Source of the DNA: Darksidea phi | Taxonomy: Eukaryota > Ascomycota > Dothideomycetes > Pleosporales > Lentitheciaceae | NCBI GenBank assembly: GCA_030770425.1 | Contig: JASJFT010000276.1 | Coordinates: 1 to 52,564 of the forward strand | Reading direction: 5' to 3' | DNA: 52,564 nucleotides | Shown here: positions 24,600-36,999 of the stretch, piece after piece | Numbering within the stretch: the first letter of the stretch is position 1 | Layout of the letters: each line of letters opens with the position of its first letter | Notes under the pieces: model-generated | What the model was told of the DNA's origin: nothing | The model's input: only the letters and a program-made list of their open reading frames with translations | The model's database searches: none | Program-made: the position numbers and the translations under genes

Positions 24600-27500
24600 A
24601 GGACTATATCTACCTCTAAGGAACCTACTAAGGAAGGAAGATTACTACCTTAATCGATAGTAGAGCTACTCGAAACTTTATTAGTAAGGACTTTATCTAA
24701 CGAAAGAAGATTCCCTAATAGAAGAAATAATACCCTAGTATTATATATACTATTAAAGGAGAACTATTTAATAAACCTATAATATACGAAACTAAAGGTA
24801 AACTTAGTCTATAGGGATAGAAAAAAGAAAATAAAATACTTAATATAATTGAAATATTAGATAACTAAGATATAATCCTAGGAATACTATAACTTTAAGA
24901 AGCCGATTCTTAGATTCGATAGATAAACTAATAAGTATTATTTCTATAATAGAATCTAGGCGTAACTTAAGAAGAAAATAATAATATTCTAAAACGATAT
25001 AAGAAGTAGAAAGAATTATTTATAGAACTAGAGAAGAGCTTACCCTAGTATTAGCCCTAGGACTATATAATCCTACTATAGAAAGGAAAAACTCTAGGAT
25101 TCGGACTAATTTATAAATTAACTAAGGAAGAAGAAAAGATTATAATAAAGTACCTTAAAGATAACCTTATAAAAAGGTATATTTAATACTTAAACTTACC
25201 TATAGAATATCTAGTTCTTTTCGTACCTAAGAAGGGTACTATAGAACTACGATTATATATCGATTACTAAACGCTTAATAATATTATAATTAAGAACTAA
25301 TACCCTCTACCTCTAATATCGGAAATATAAGATCGACTAAGAAAAGCTAAATAGTTTATATAACTAGATATTCGAAATACGTATTACTAAATTAAAATTA
25401 AGAAAGGCGAAGAATAGAAAATAGCTTTTAGGACTAAGAAGGGACTATATAAGTACTAAGTAATACCTTTTAGACTTACTAATATACCTATAATATTCTA
25501 GAAACGAATTAATAATATTTTACGAAGCTACCTTAATTAGTTTATAATAATATACCTTAATAATATTCTAATCTATTTAGAGATAGAAAAAGAATATAAA
25601 GAATATATAAAGAAGGTTCTATAAGTACTTAAAGAAGTATAATTATACCTTTATCCGCGAAAATATAAATTCTACGTATAGGAAATAGAGTTTCTAGGAT
25701 TTATTATTAGACTAGGAGAAATTAAAGTAGACCTATAATAGATTAATAAAGTTAAAGAATAACTAACGCCTAAAAACCTTAAGGAACTATAGTCGTTCCT
25801 AGGATTCTATAACTTTTACTAAAAACTAATACTATAATAAAGCGTAACGACGGTACCCCTTATATAGTTTACTAGAAAAGATTAACCTTTTAAATAGAAG
25901 GAAGAATATTAATAAGTCTTCGAGAAAATTAAGGAATAATTTACTAAGGAACCTATAATTAAAATATATAACCCTAAAGAACTATCGATTATCGAGATAG
26001 ATATATTAGACTATATAATAGGAGTAGTACTACTATAGAAAGACGATAAGGATAACCTTAAACTAGTATACTACTTCTTACGAAAGATATTATTAGCTAA
26101 GCTTAACTACGATATCTATAATAAAGAGTTATTAATAATTATTAAAGTTTTAAAGGAATAAAGATCTAATTTATAAGAATCTAAATACCCTATTACGATC
26201 TATACGGATTATAAGAATCTAATAGGATTCTTAATAAATAAACCTCTAATCGAAAGATAGATATAATAGGTATAAACCCTTATAACCTATAATATTAAGA
26301 TCGTATATACTAAAGGATTAAAAAATAAATAAGTAGACGCGCTTAGTAGAAGACCTAATTACTAAGGAACGGAAAAGTCTAGCGTAGTAATCCTTAAGCT
26401 ATAGCTAGACGAAACGATTACTTATAACTATCCTAAGCTAGTAGAAATACGAGAAATAACGTTTAAACTAAAAGGGAATAAATAGACTTAATAGATCCGT
26501 ATAGCTACTATAAAAGTAACGGACGAATAGAATAAGATTTAAGAAGTAATCTAAGAAAAAGATAAAATTATCTACGTATTCTAAAAAGCCTATATACCTA
26601 AGGTAATACGAAAGGAATTTATTAGATAATACTATAAAGTACTAGTATACGAATACTAAGGAGTAGAAAAAACCCTCGAATAACTAATAAGAACGTACTA
26701 TTTTCTATACGTAAGATAACTAGTTACTTAAGTACTTTTAGAATATATAGACTATTACTATAATAAATATACTAGATATATACCCTATAGAATACTATAA
26801 CTAATAAAAAATATAGAAGGACTATAGAAGATTATAACTATAGACTTTATTACGTAGTTACTACGTTCTAAGGAACTAATAATAGGAGTATCCTATAATA
26901 CTATACTAATAGTAGTAGATAAGTTTATAAAATATACTTACTTTATCCTATATATAGATAAAGGAAATATAGTAGAATAACTTACCTATACCTTATTAAG
27001 ATATATATTTAGTAAATATAGAATACCTAATAAAATTATCTTAGATAGAGACGTTAAGTTTATAGTAAAGTTCTAATAAACTCTTATAGCTAAACTAGGA
27101 ACTAAGTATAGTATATTAACCGCGTATTATCTATAAATAGATAGATTAACTAAATAAATAAACTAAATAGTAGAGTAATACCTTAGATATTATCTAAACT
27201 ACTATTAGAATAATTAGGTTATACTTTTACCTATAGTATAATTTATATATAATAGTTCGTAATATAGTATAATAAAGATAATATCTTTCTTTACGAACTA
27301 CGGAATTAAACTAAGAATATATAAAGAGCCTAGATAACTTTAGTCTTATAGCTAGAATAGAGAAGAAATAGTAAAAATTATTCTACGAATATACTAATAG
27401 CTTAAGGAAGATATAGAATTCCTTTAAAATAGAATAAGTAAATACTATAATAAAAAGTAAAAAGAAGTACCTACTTTTAAAAAGGGAGAAAAGGTATAAT

Positions 27501-27940
27501 TACTACGAAAGAATATTAAAAGTAAGCGACCTAATAGTAAACTAGACTATACTAAAATTAGCTCTTATAAGATTAAAAAATAAGTCTTACCTATAAACTA
27601 CCAACTAAGACTACCCCTATAAATAAAAACCTATCCTACGTTCTATATTAGCTTATTAGAAAAAGTACTATAAGATACTAGACTAGTAGTATACGAAGTA
27701 GATATATATAAAGAAGATAATAAAGAATAAAAAGTAGAAGAAATCCTAGATAATAACGTTAAAAACGGAAAAAACTACTATTTAATTTAATAGTAAGGAA
27801 TAGACGAGAATAGAAAACTATAGGAATAAACCTAAGAACCTAAAGATAATCTTAATTATTCTAAGAAGCTTACAGAGTACTAAAACTATAATCCTAAAGA
27901 AAACCTAGAGATAAAGTAAGTTTACCTTATAGTAAATCGA
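24600..27940 (+). pseudogene. Gypsy C-2 pol: protease, RT, RNase H, integrase, chromodomain
   Basis: This pol pseudogene is collinear with C-1. The protease LIDSRATRNFI is near 24650. RT runs from about 25090; its catalytic motif reads YLNNILIYL near 25552-25578, so both Asp codons are lost where C-1 keeps them. RNase H is near 25990-26300. Integrase has ITIDFIT near 26835 and LDRDVKFI near 27040, keeping both of the first two catalytic acids. The chromodomain region (KVEEILDNNV) is near 27735. Confidence 0.9.
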
Positions 27941-28632
27941 GAAGACCGGTACTACCTATAGCGTAATACGAGGTATTTAACGAACTAGAAAGAGTAATAT
28001 TATCTATAACGTTGCGAGCGACGTCTAGAGCGACTAAAGAGACCTCTAGATTCTTCTACTACCCTAGCCGTTAAAGCTCTACCTCCTCTTTATCTAGCTT
28101 AGCTTCTAACGCCCGGGATTACGTCGTCGATTTCTTATAAAGGACTACCCTCTACTTCTCTAAACGATATACTCGTATTTAAGCCTCTACTAGCTTATTA
28201 AGAAGCTCGTCCTAAGCTTTTTAAGCCTTCTCTAGCTACTATTAAAGTTTCTCTTTCGTATGGTTAATAGATCTTACTAATAGCGATAAGTCCTAACGCG
28301 CGAGTTTCGCTACTTAATATAAACGAACCTTCTAATAGCGAGATACTAGATATACGATAAAAACCTTATATATTAGTATAAATATACGCCTTATAATATC
28401 TATTATCTTTAGGCGAAGTAATATATAATATTCTTAACTAAGAATAATAACTATAGGGAAATATTTCGGAGCTATAATAAAGAATCTTATTAGTAAGTAT
28501 AATATATTCTCGAGTTTTACGTAATACTATAATAGATAATAACAACCTCTTAAGGTAGGGCCCTAATATTAATATAGCTAAATACTAAATCCGGAACAAC
28601 CTCTAAGTCGAAGGTTTAAAGAGGGGAGATAG
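27941..28632 (+). other. Post-pol tail of gypsy C-2
   Basis: This has the same tail as C-1 18391-19101, with more GC left. The + frame reads through from the pol end as YYLQRCERRLERLKRPLDS near 28000 and on to about 28200 with few stops, so pol or a small extra frame may extend beyond the chromodomain. It ends with the purine tract AGAGGGGAGATAG before the 3' LTR. Confidence 0.55.
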
Positions 28633-29111
28633 TATTACGAACTAAATATATACTATAGACTACTAGTAAATAGAGCTACTAGAAATCGAGCTAACTACTA
28701 GTTTTAATAAAGAATACGATACGGACCTTATAATTAAAGAATAAGAAGTTACGTAATAGATCTATACCTTAACGAGAGTAGATCTAAGGGGTTACGTAAT
28801 AGCTTAGTAGATCTATCGAGATAGAGCTACGGAGCTATAGCTTAGTAGATCTATTAAGATAGAGCTATAGAGCTATAGCTTAGTAGATCTATAGGTATAG
28901 AGCTATAAATCCAAGGGAACCAAATTAATATATAATAATTACGAATCTCTTAGATAGTCTTTCTTCTTTATAGTTAATTCGAATCTAGATTAATCCTTAT
29001 ATATCAACGTAATTAAACTATTACCTACTTATTTCTACTCCTTCTTTTCTATCTTAAGTATAAACCCTAAACGAGGCTAAATAACCTATCGGGCCCGGAC
29101 CCCGTTTAATA
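28633..29111 (+). repeat. 3' LTR of gypsy C-2
   Basis: This 479-bp LTR contains the 38-bp repeats. It ends CCCCGTTTAATA and is followed by AAAAG. Confidence 0.94.
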
Positions 29112-29116
29112 AAAAG

Positions 29117-29520
29117 TCTAAGCTTTATATACTAAAGTCTCTACTATACTAGATATTATAACTATCTATTAAGAGAAATAACTAGACTATATAGATTATA
29201 AGAAATAGATAAATCTCTTTATATAAATTTAAAATAAAAAGTAGAAAGAAGAATATATTAAAAGTATATATATTAGTTTTTACCTAAATACTAATCGACT
29301 AAATAATACCCTCTAGTCTATACTATTAACTAATATATTCTTATTTTTAGTATTAATTTTAATTAATATTAATAATTTTATAATTTTAAATATTATATAT
29401 ATTCTATATACCTTCTATAAGGAATATAAGACTAAGAGTACCTACTTCTACTATAATAAAGTAGATTACTTTAAGAAAAATTATAAAAAAAAAGAAAAAT
29501 AATAAATAGTTTAGTAGGGT
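29117..29520 (+). pseudogene. Gypsy D gag, 3' part with zinc knuckle
   Basis: The D gag continues after C-2. At 29443-29484 the frame reads YFYYNKVDYFKKNY, the CCHC knuckle with every Cys and the His changed to Tyr and the Gly to Asp, exactly what C-to-T and G-to-A changes give. This identifies the frame as a nucleocapsid and ties this piece to 21153-22034. Confidence 0.78.
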
Positions 29521-31050
29521 ACTTAGATAAGAATAGACTATATAATAAATATTCTAGAATTTATAAGTAATATATATTTAATCTTAATACCTCTAATATT
29601 AATAGACCTAAAACTAATATATATAATCCTAGTACGACTATCTTTAGTTCTAGTATAATAACTAGAATACTAATAACTAACCTCTTTACTAATATCTATT
29701 TAATAATCCCTTCTTTAATTATACTATAGATTAATCTTAAAGATATACTAAAACTAAAACTTCTATATTTAAGATTAAAGTTCTCTATATTAATATACTA
29801 GTTAATTTAATATTACTCTTTATAAGTATCTCTTATATTAATAATTTAAAAAATATATAACCTTTAATAATTATTATAACTAGAGATTAGATAGAAAAGA
29901 ATTATTAGATATATAACTATACTAGATTTAAACTATTTTAAATAAAAAGATCTCTCTTTAACTTAAATTTATAGATAGTAAATTATTATTTATTTATACT
30001 TCTTTTTTACTTATATATACTACTATTAATATATAGAATCTTATTAATAGTAGATACTTAACTATTACTTTTCTTAATTAAACCTTTACTTAAAAATATA
30101 CTATTAATATCTATACTATATTCTTTTTTAAAAAGCTCTTATTAGTTAATAACTATACTAGTAATATACTTATTTAATATACTATTCTATCTATATAGAT
30201 TAGAAACTACTATAAAAACTACTTATTATATATTATTAACTTAGTTTAAAATACTTCTATTATCCTTAGCCTTTCTTAACTTTAGAAATATAATCTATTT
30301 ATTAATTAAATATTAATAATAGTTAATATAAACTCTTAGTACTATTAAAAATATTACTATTATAGAACTAAGATTATATAAGTAGCTTTTTCGACTACTC
30401 CCTCTAGTAAAAATATACTAAATAAAATTAAACTACTATATTCTAAGTTATATACTAATATAATAAATTATTAACTATCTTTATATATTAAGAATATTAA
30501 TAAGTATAATTTTTATTAACTAAATAGAGAAACTTTAATAGACCTACCCTTTAAACTTATACTAGACTACTTTTATTATAGAATAAGAAACTTAGATATT
30601 AAATATAGAAAATTTTTAGAATATTAAGTAATTATAGTATAAAATTATATTATAATTAAACTATTTCTAGTTATATAAGTAGGTAGATATTAAGTTAACT
30701 TAAAGAAATTTAAGAAAGAATTACTACTACTACTTAGTATCTCTTTACTAACTAAACTAAATTATTAATCTTTTAATTTCTTTAATATTTATTTTATATA
30801 AGTTATAACTTTTATATAATTTTATAAATAACTTAATATAAAAGCTATTTATATTATATAGAATAAGCTAGACTAAGTACTTAAAATATTATTAAAGAAT
30901 AAAGAAGACTAAATTCTAAATCTTACTAAAGAAGAATTTAAAGATATTCTAGATAGTAAAATTATAACTAATCTTCTAGATAAGTTCCTATTATAGTTTT
31001 ATAAATTTATTATTAATTATAAATATACTCTATATCTTTAAGATATTAAA
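29521..31050 (+). pseudogene. Gypsy D protease region and 5' part of pol
   Basis: This AT-rich pseudogene lies between the gag knuckle and the RT. LNFIDSKLL near 29965 resembles the NFIDSKLA segment after the DSGA active site of fungal gypsy proteases. Beyond it the + frame reads on with Gln/Trp stops but without a motif I can name up to the junction. It is interrupted by copia B1 at 31056 and the frame resumes at 38782 in the region just before RT. Confidence 0.6.
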
Positions 31051-31055
31051 GAATT

Positions 31056-31336
31056 TATTCATTTACTAAGTTCTAGTATTAATCTCGTACGTTTAATTAC
31101 GTATAATCGCGTAGGATTCGTATATACGAATTTTCTTCTTAGTAATTTACTACGTACGGAGCTTTATATAATTCTTTTAGATAAAAGGAACTTCTATCTA
31201 AAGTCCCTTTAGTAGTTATAAATTATCGAATTAAATTATTTTATTATTTCTATTTCGTACGTATATATATATACTCTAGCTATTTACTTAGTTAAATCCC
31301 TATAGTCTATTATTATAAACTATAGACTATTTAATA
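31056..31336 (+). repeat. 5' LTR of copia B1
   Basis: This 281-bp LTR can be aligned without gaps to 38496-38776; differences seen are transitions (for example ATTCATTTAC versus ATTTATTTAT at the start). One CA survives at 31060. Confidence 0.93.
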
Positions 31337-31985
31337 CTAATTAGTAATTAAACTATACGATAGAAGCTAATAAATTACTATAATAAGCTTCTACCCCGTA
31401 TAGTAAAATTATAAATTAGTAAGAGTAAAGATAGAGACCTCCTAGACTACCCTAGACTCTATTTCGTACCTATTTTATATAGAAAGTAGAGATTAAGTTA
31501 ATAAGTATTATATATTAACTTTATCTTATATATCTATATAGAAAAGAAGATTAACTTCTTTCGTATAAAGGTAGATAGCTAATAAATTAATAAATATACT
31601 ATCTACTTTTATATAATAAGAATACGATAGTATAGCTACTATATTAATCTATATTATATAAATATAAATCTATAATCTATATCTATACGTTACTCGAATA
31701 TAACTATAACCTTTCTAATTACTATTATATAAACGTAAGCCCGCGACCTATCTATCTATCTACCCTCTTCCCTTCTACTATTATACGAATACGGAAATAA
31801 TACTAACTAATTAAACTATAGCGTCGAAATAAACTATCTAACCCTTACCTATAGAGGACGAGGAAGAATTCTTATCCTCTATATAGGAATAAGAACCCCT
31901 ACTACTATTATTATATATAAAAGGGAAAAGACTAATAATAAGAAGGGATAATACCTTATATAATAAATACTCCCGTAATATAAAT
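31337..31985 (+). other. 5' leader of copia B1
   Basis: About 600 bp follow the LTR before any gag-like frame. The stretch is shared with B2 (20278-20972). I see no protein motif. It should contain the primer binding site at its left end and perhaps a packaging signal; neither could be identified by eye. Confidence 0.6.
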
Positions 31986-33770
31986 ATCTTAGTAGTAATA
32001 CTAAAGTATAAGGTTAATTCTTAGTACTAGACTAATAGGATTAACCTTAATAATATCGATACTAAATTAGAAGAAGGTATTATTTAGCTTAACTTATATA
32101 CTAGATACGTACTTACTAAACTATATATATTAAGTAGAGTAGAAGAAATCTTTATATAAAACTTTCTAGAAGACTTCTAAGACTAGACTATTAGTTATTA
32201 GAACTATACTAATTACGCGTTTAAGAGAGAGCTTAAGCTTATTCTTAAGAAGTAAGGTATATATCTTATCTTAGATCTTAAGACTATCTAATTATAGAAG
32301 TTATATAATATTACGTACTAGAACTTTAGTATTAAGAGTTCTAGGTTAATATCTCTAAGACTTATAGTCTATAACCTATATAATAATACGAAGAGGGAAC
32401 TAAGTCTTAAGAAGAATAGGAAGAATATCTAATAAGGTCCTTCCTCTTCTTCTTTTCTCTAGGATACCTAGTAGGATTCTTAGCCTCTAAGGTATATATC
32501 TAAATCTTTATACGATACTATCTTACTATAGTAAGGAGTAGCGCCTATCTACCTACTATATAAGTCTCCTTCCTTTATATAAAGAGTCTTAGTCCTTCTA
32601 CTAGTTATATAACTACTTTATTAATTAGCTTCGATACTAGTATATAACCCGTACGAACTCCTACTAATCTAAGAATATACTAATATACTCCTTTTACCTA
32701 AAAAGCTTATTTAATTCTAAAAGGTATAAAGAAAGGTAAATAACTATACTAGTAAATTATACGATATTCTTACTAATAAGGTATAAATTTTTATTAAACT
32801 ATATAGATATCTTAAGATCTATAAGTTTTAATACTTAAATATCTTTCTAGATATTCTTAAGGGTTGTACGAATATCTACTATCTAATAGTTATTAGTCCT
32901 AGCTAAACTTAGAAGTATCTATACGAAGTATTTAATAAATACTTTAATATAAATATTAACTATAGCTAATACTATACTAACTAGACTATAATAACGTTCG
33001 TATAAGTAAGATAGAAGAATTCTAATAAGATACTATATAAGGTACTAGAAGCTATAATTAATAAGCTTACCCTTATATAACGGGTACTTAGTCTATAATT
33101 CTATAGGGAAATATAACTTTATATAGTAGTATTATAAGTATATTATAGATATTATAAGCTAGAATAAGCTTTACTCTTATCTAAGATAACGTATAAAGGA
33201 TTATTTAGTAACCTCTAGTTAGTACTATAAGTCTTACTTAATTAATAGAGTAATAATTAATATATCTAGGACTCGTATAATACTTTTTATACTAATTAAT
33301 AGTATAACTTATACTACCTAGTATAAAATAGACTACTTTAGTATAGACGATTCTAACTATATAGTAGACTATTTACCGTATAAGGAAGAGATAATAATAC
33401 TAGACTAAGAAGAAAAAGATATTTTATTTATTATAAAGAAGGTTACTAGTTATCGAATTATAATTATATAGATTATTCTAGAGCTAGAATATAGTATATT
33501 ATATTCTTTAAAGATATATATTACTAAGTATTCTTATATAATAAGATAGCTACCTATATTATAGACTTTAAAGGACTTTCTAATAACGACGTAGATACTA
33601 ATACTACGTATAAGGATAATAGTAATAGATTTAAAGAAGATATTAAGGAGAGTAAATATATACTTAATTATCTTATATTAGTAATATATCTTTATTATAT
33701 AACTAGTAAAGATATCTATAAAATTAATAAAGATTATTAATCTTAAACTAACTAATTCTTTCTTAAAGAC
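31986..33770 (+). pseudogene. Copia B1 gag region (RIP-degraded)
   Basis: A + frame starts near 32020 with INLNNIDTKLEEGI and continues with YAFKRELKLILKKQGIYLILDL near 32215-32280. No zinc knuckle was recognised. Its position upstream of protease and integrase marks it as gag. Start and end are estimates. Confidence 0.55.
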
Positions 33771-33779
33771 CGTTACTAT

Positions 33780-36700
33780 ATAGTATACTAAGGAGAACTA
33801 TAGAATACTAGCGCTATATAAATATCGACTATTAGAAAGGTATAACTTAAGGTATATATATATAAGAATCCCTATATAAAAGTTAACTAGATACCTTATA
33901 ATATAACTATTAGCTTTAGTAGATAAAATTTAGTAATATCTTTAGAAACCGTATAAATTAAGAATTCGATTAGAATAGTTATCTATTATATCTTAGATAC
34001 CCTAATACCCTTCCTACTATTACTAGTAGATACCGATCGACTAGAAGTCTACTTTAATAATATTCTTAATTATATTATACGAAAGAATAAAATAACTATT
34101 TCTATTATATATAAATAGGGCTATCTATTTTTTAATATTAGCCTAGTAGATACTATATTATTCTTTATAGAATTAGAGCTACGTCGGTTATATTACTATT
34201 TTAGCTACTCTTATATAGAGTAACTATATAATCTACTTATAAATACTAGCTACGAAGTAAACCTATTAGTATTAGAATAGATTATAAAATTCTACTACTT
34301 CTACTAATTATATAGATTTATACTAAAGAGATTTAAGTTTTTAATTAAGAATAATATCTATTTTAATTATAAGGTAATTATTAATATCGTATAGATTAGT
34401 AGAAAGAATATTCTATATATAATCGATACTAATACTTCCTTCTAAGCTATTATATTTCTAAAATTACTCTCTATATAAGATACTTAGAATATACTCTATA
34501 TATATTAGATTAATATATACTAAGAACTATCGGACTATATTATATATAATTCTAGTATAAATTTTACTTTAGAAGAATTTAGAGCTCGTACGAAGATTAT
34601 CGGAGTAGAATACTAATAAATACCTACTAAAGTATACTAGACTATTAGTAAGATAGAATATATATATATATCCTTAAAATATATATTTAATATTCTTAAA
34701 GTCGAACTTAGTAATTATATACTAGACGAATCGCTTCTTTAGATAGTAGTTAAAGCTCTAAATAATATAGTAGATCTAAATAGTATTATATCTACGCTAC
34801 TTATCTTTAGTATATATCCTTAAGTAAATATAGATTCTCCTCTATCTCTAAATATTATTAAATATACTAATATAGTATAAAAGACTATTAAGATAATTTA
34901 AGTAGAATATATAAAGCTAGATATTAACCGTATACTAAATATAAGGAACGGACTATTATATAATATCTTTAACCTTTCTTTTAAGATAGAAGTTATAATA
35001 TAGAAAAAGAAGAAAGATTAAATAGACCCGTACGAAATTATAGAAATTAAAGATAGAAATATTACTATCTATTTAGATAACGGACTACTTACTATATAAT
35101 ATATATAAGTTAAGAAATATTATTATAAATAGGTCTCTCTATATAAAACTAACGACCGACTAAATAAAGATACTAATTTTAATAAATCTACCTCGGTTTA
35201 AGTTAAATAACTATATATAAGGAAGCGTAGAAGATTAAGAAAAGAAGAACCTTCTCCTATACGAGTTTAAGAATCGAAGAAATAAGATAAAGGAAGACTT
35301 TAAAGGAATTCTATACTAATTATAAATACTTTTCTAATCTAGAAGAAAAAAGACGACTATAAACTAGTAGTTAAACTCTATATAAATAGTATTATTAATA
35401 TACCTAAAGAACCCTTTAAAGAATTAGATTATACGAAGGTAAATATACTTATCGATAATAGAATCTTCTAGATTAAGTAGTTTAATTCTATTAAATATTC
35501 TAGTCGAATCTTTAACCTTCGCCTTATATAAGAGGTTAAAGGAAAGAATATATAGTTATATAAAAAGTCCCGACTTATATTTATAGAGTATTCGGATAAG
35601 AAGAAGAAGACCATTCTTATCTAATCTCTAACTATTTAGAAGATAAGCTAATAGCTAATCCTAACTATTAGAGTAACTCTAATTACTTCGTATAGTATAT
35701 AATATAAACTAAGGAATATTACCTAAGTATATATATAGTTAACTAATAAACTTCTCTATATACTATATACTAGACCGCCTAAGAATATCTAATACTTCTT
35801 TCCTCTAAATTCGATTCTTAGAATAGTAAAGTCTCTATATAATATAATAGAATTAGGGCTATACTAGTTTAAGACGTACTATAACTACTATAAGAAAAAG
35901 CTTAGGATATAGATTTTATTATATAACCTATATCTATTAGTTATATATAAAGGTAAAGATATCTTTAGAATTATAAAGATATAGACGGATAATATCCTTA
36001 GTACTATTATACTATAGTTCTTATAGAAGGAGAAGAAGATACTATATTTCACTAACCTCTATATAAAACTAAAGACTATTCTAGCTAAGAATTAGCTATT
36101 AGAGTTTAATAATAGTAAAGTTACGTATAAAGATAATAGGAATATTATCCTACTTTAGAGAGGATAAGCTAAACTCCTTTATACGATTAATCTAATAGTA
36201 TAGAATACTATCTAGTAGTATATCGAGTAGCGCGTACGAGGTATCTATATCGCTTTAGTATATTAACCTAAAGTAATTTTTAATATATTAATTACTATAT
36301 AAACTATAAAACTATTACCTAGAGATATTAAAGTACTTAACGTATAAATTAAGTAGTAAATAGATAATATAGACCTTAGACTAATATATATACTACTTAA
36401 TCTAAGTTATATAAAGCTATTTATCTTTACTAATAGTTTATTTACTAATAATAAGGACCTAAGCTTATAACTTAGCTTTCTAATTATACTAGCTAATAAA
36501 TTCTATATAAATAATAGTAATAAGTTCTAACTATATAGTAATATTATATATTAGAACTTTATTAAGTATAAGTAAGTTATATAAAGTATACTAGCTAGTA
36601 AGCTATATAGTATAGTTAGTAGATTCGATTATATTATTATCTTAAATACGACTCTATATTAGATTATACGTAACCTAGATCTACTAGTAATTCTAGTCGT

Positions 36701-36990
36701 AATATATACTAATTTAAAATTATTATATAACTACCTTATTAAGCTAGATACTATAAATAAGAAAAGACTTATAATTAATATTATATCTCTTTATAAATCG
36801 TATAAGAAACGCGAGATTAGCGAAATTCGATAGATTAATAGTAAAGATAACCTAGTAGATACCTTTATAAAGAAGATAGCTAATATATTACTAGTATAAC
36901 TTATTTATATAAATAAGCTTATAGTTAATATTAAAGTATTTATTAACTAGCTTAACTAATATATAGATATAATTAGTCCCGTACGAAACT
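33780..36990 (+). pseudogene. Copia B1 pol: integrase, reverse transcriptase, RNase H (RIP-degraded)
   Basis: This pol belongs to a fungal copia lineage. The integrase zinc region is near 34170 (LELRRLYYYFSYSYIEQLYNLL, matching LRRLHRRFGHP..RLYNLL). The catalytic core follows: ILYIIDTNTSFQAIIFLK near 34410 with the first Asp, DYIIYNSSINFTLEEFRA near 34535 (second Asp changed to Asn) and KIEYIYISL near 34650 (Glu present). RT starts near 35390: IFNLRLIQEVKGKN, QSLTIQKISQQL, then IQTDNILSTII near 35970 (second Asp of the catalytic pair changed to Asn). RNase H is near 36400-36960, with IFTNSLFTNNKDLS, YNYLIKLDTINKKRL and ISEIRQINSKDNLVDTF. Confidence 0.88.
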
Positions 36991-36999
36991 AAGTTATAT

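Larger units (their letters stand above)
22035..29111 (+). mobile_element. Ty3/gypsy LTR retrotransposon C-2 with chromodomain (full length)
   Basis: This complete 7,077-bp gypsy element is inserted in the gag of D, with target duplication AAAAG at 22030-22034 and 29112-29116. LTRs are 479 bp. It has the same family and layout as C-1 and is nearly collinear. It contains the largest number of surviving CA and TG sites of any element here (for example near 22043, 22090, 24430, 27593, 28260 and 28543), so it is probably the youngest or least exposed copy. Confidence 0.95.
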
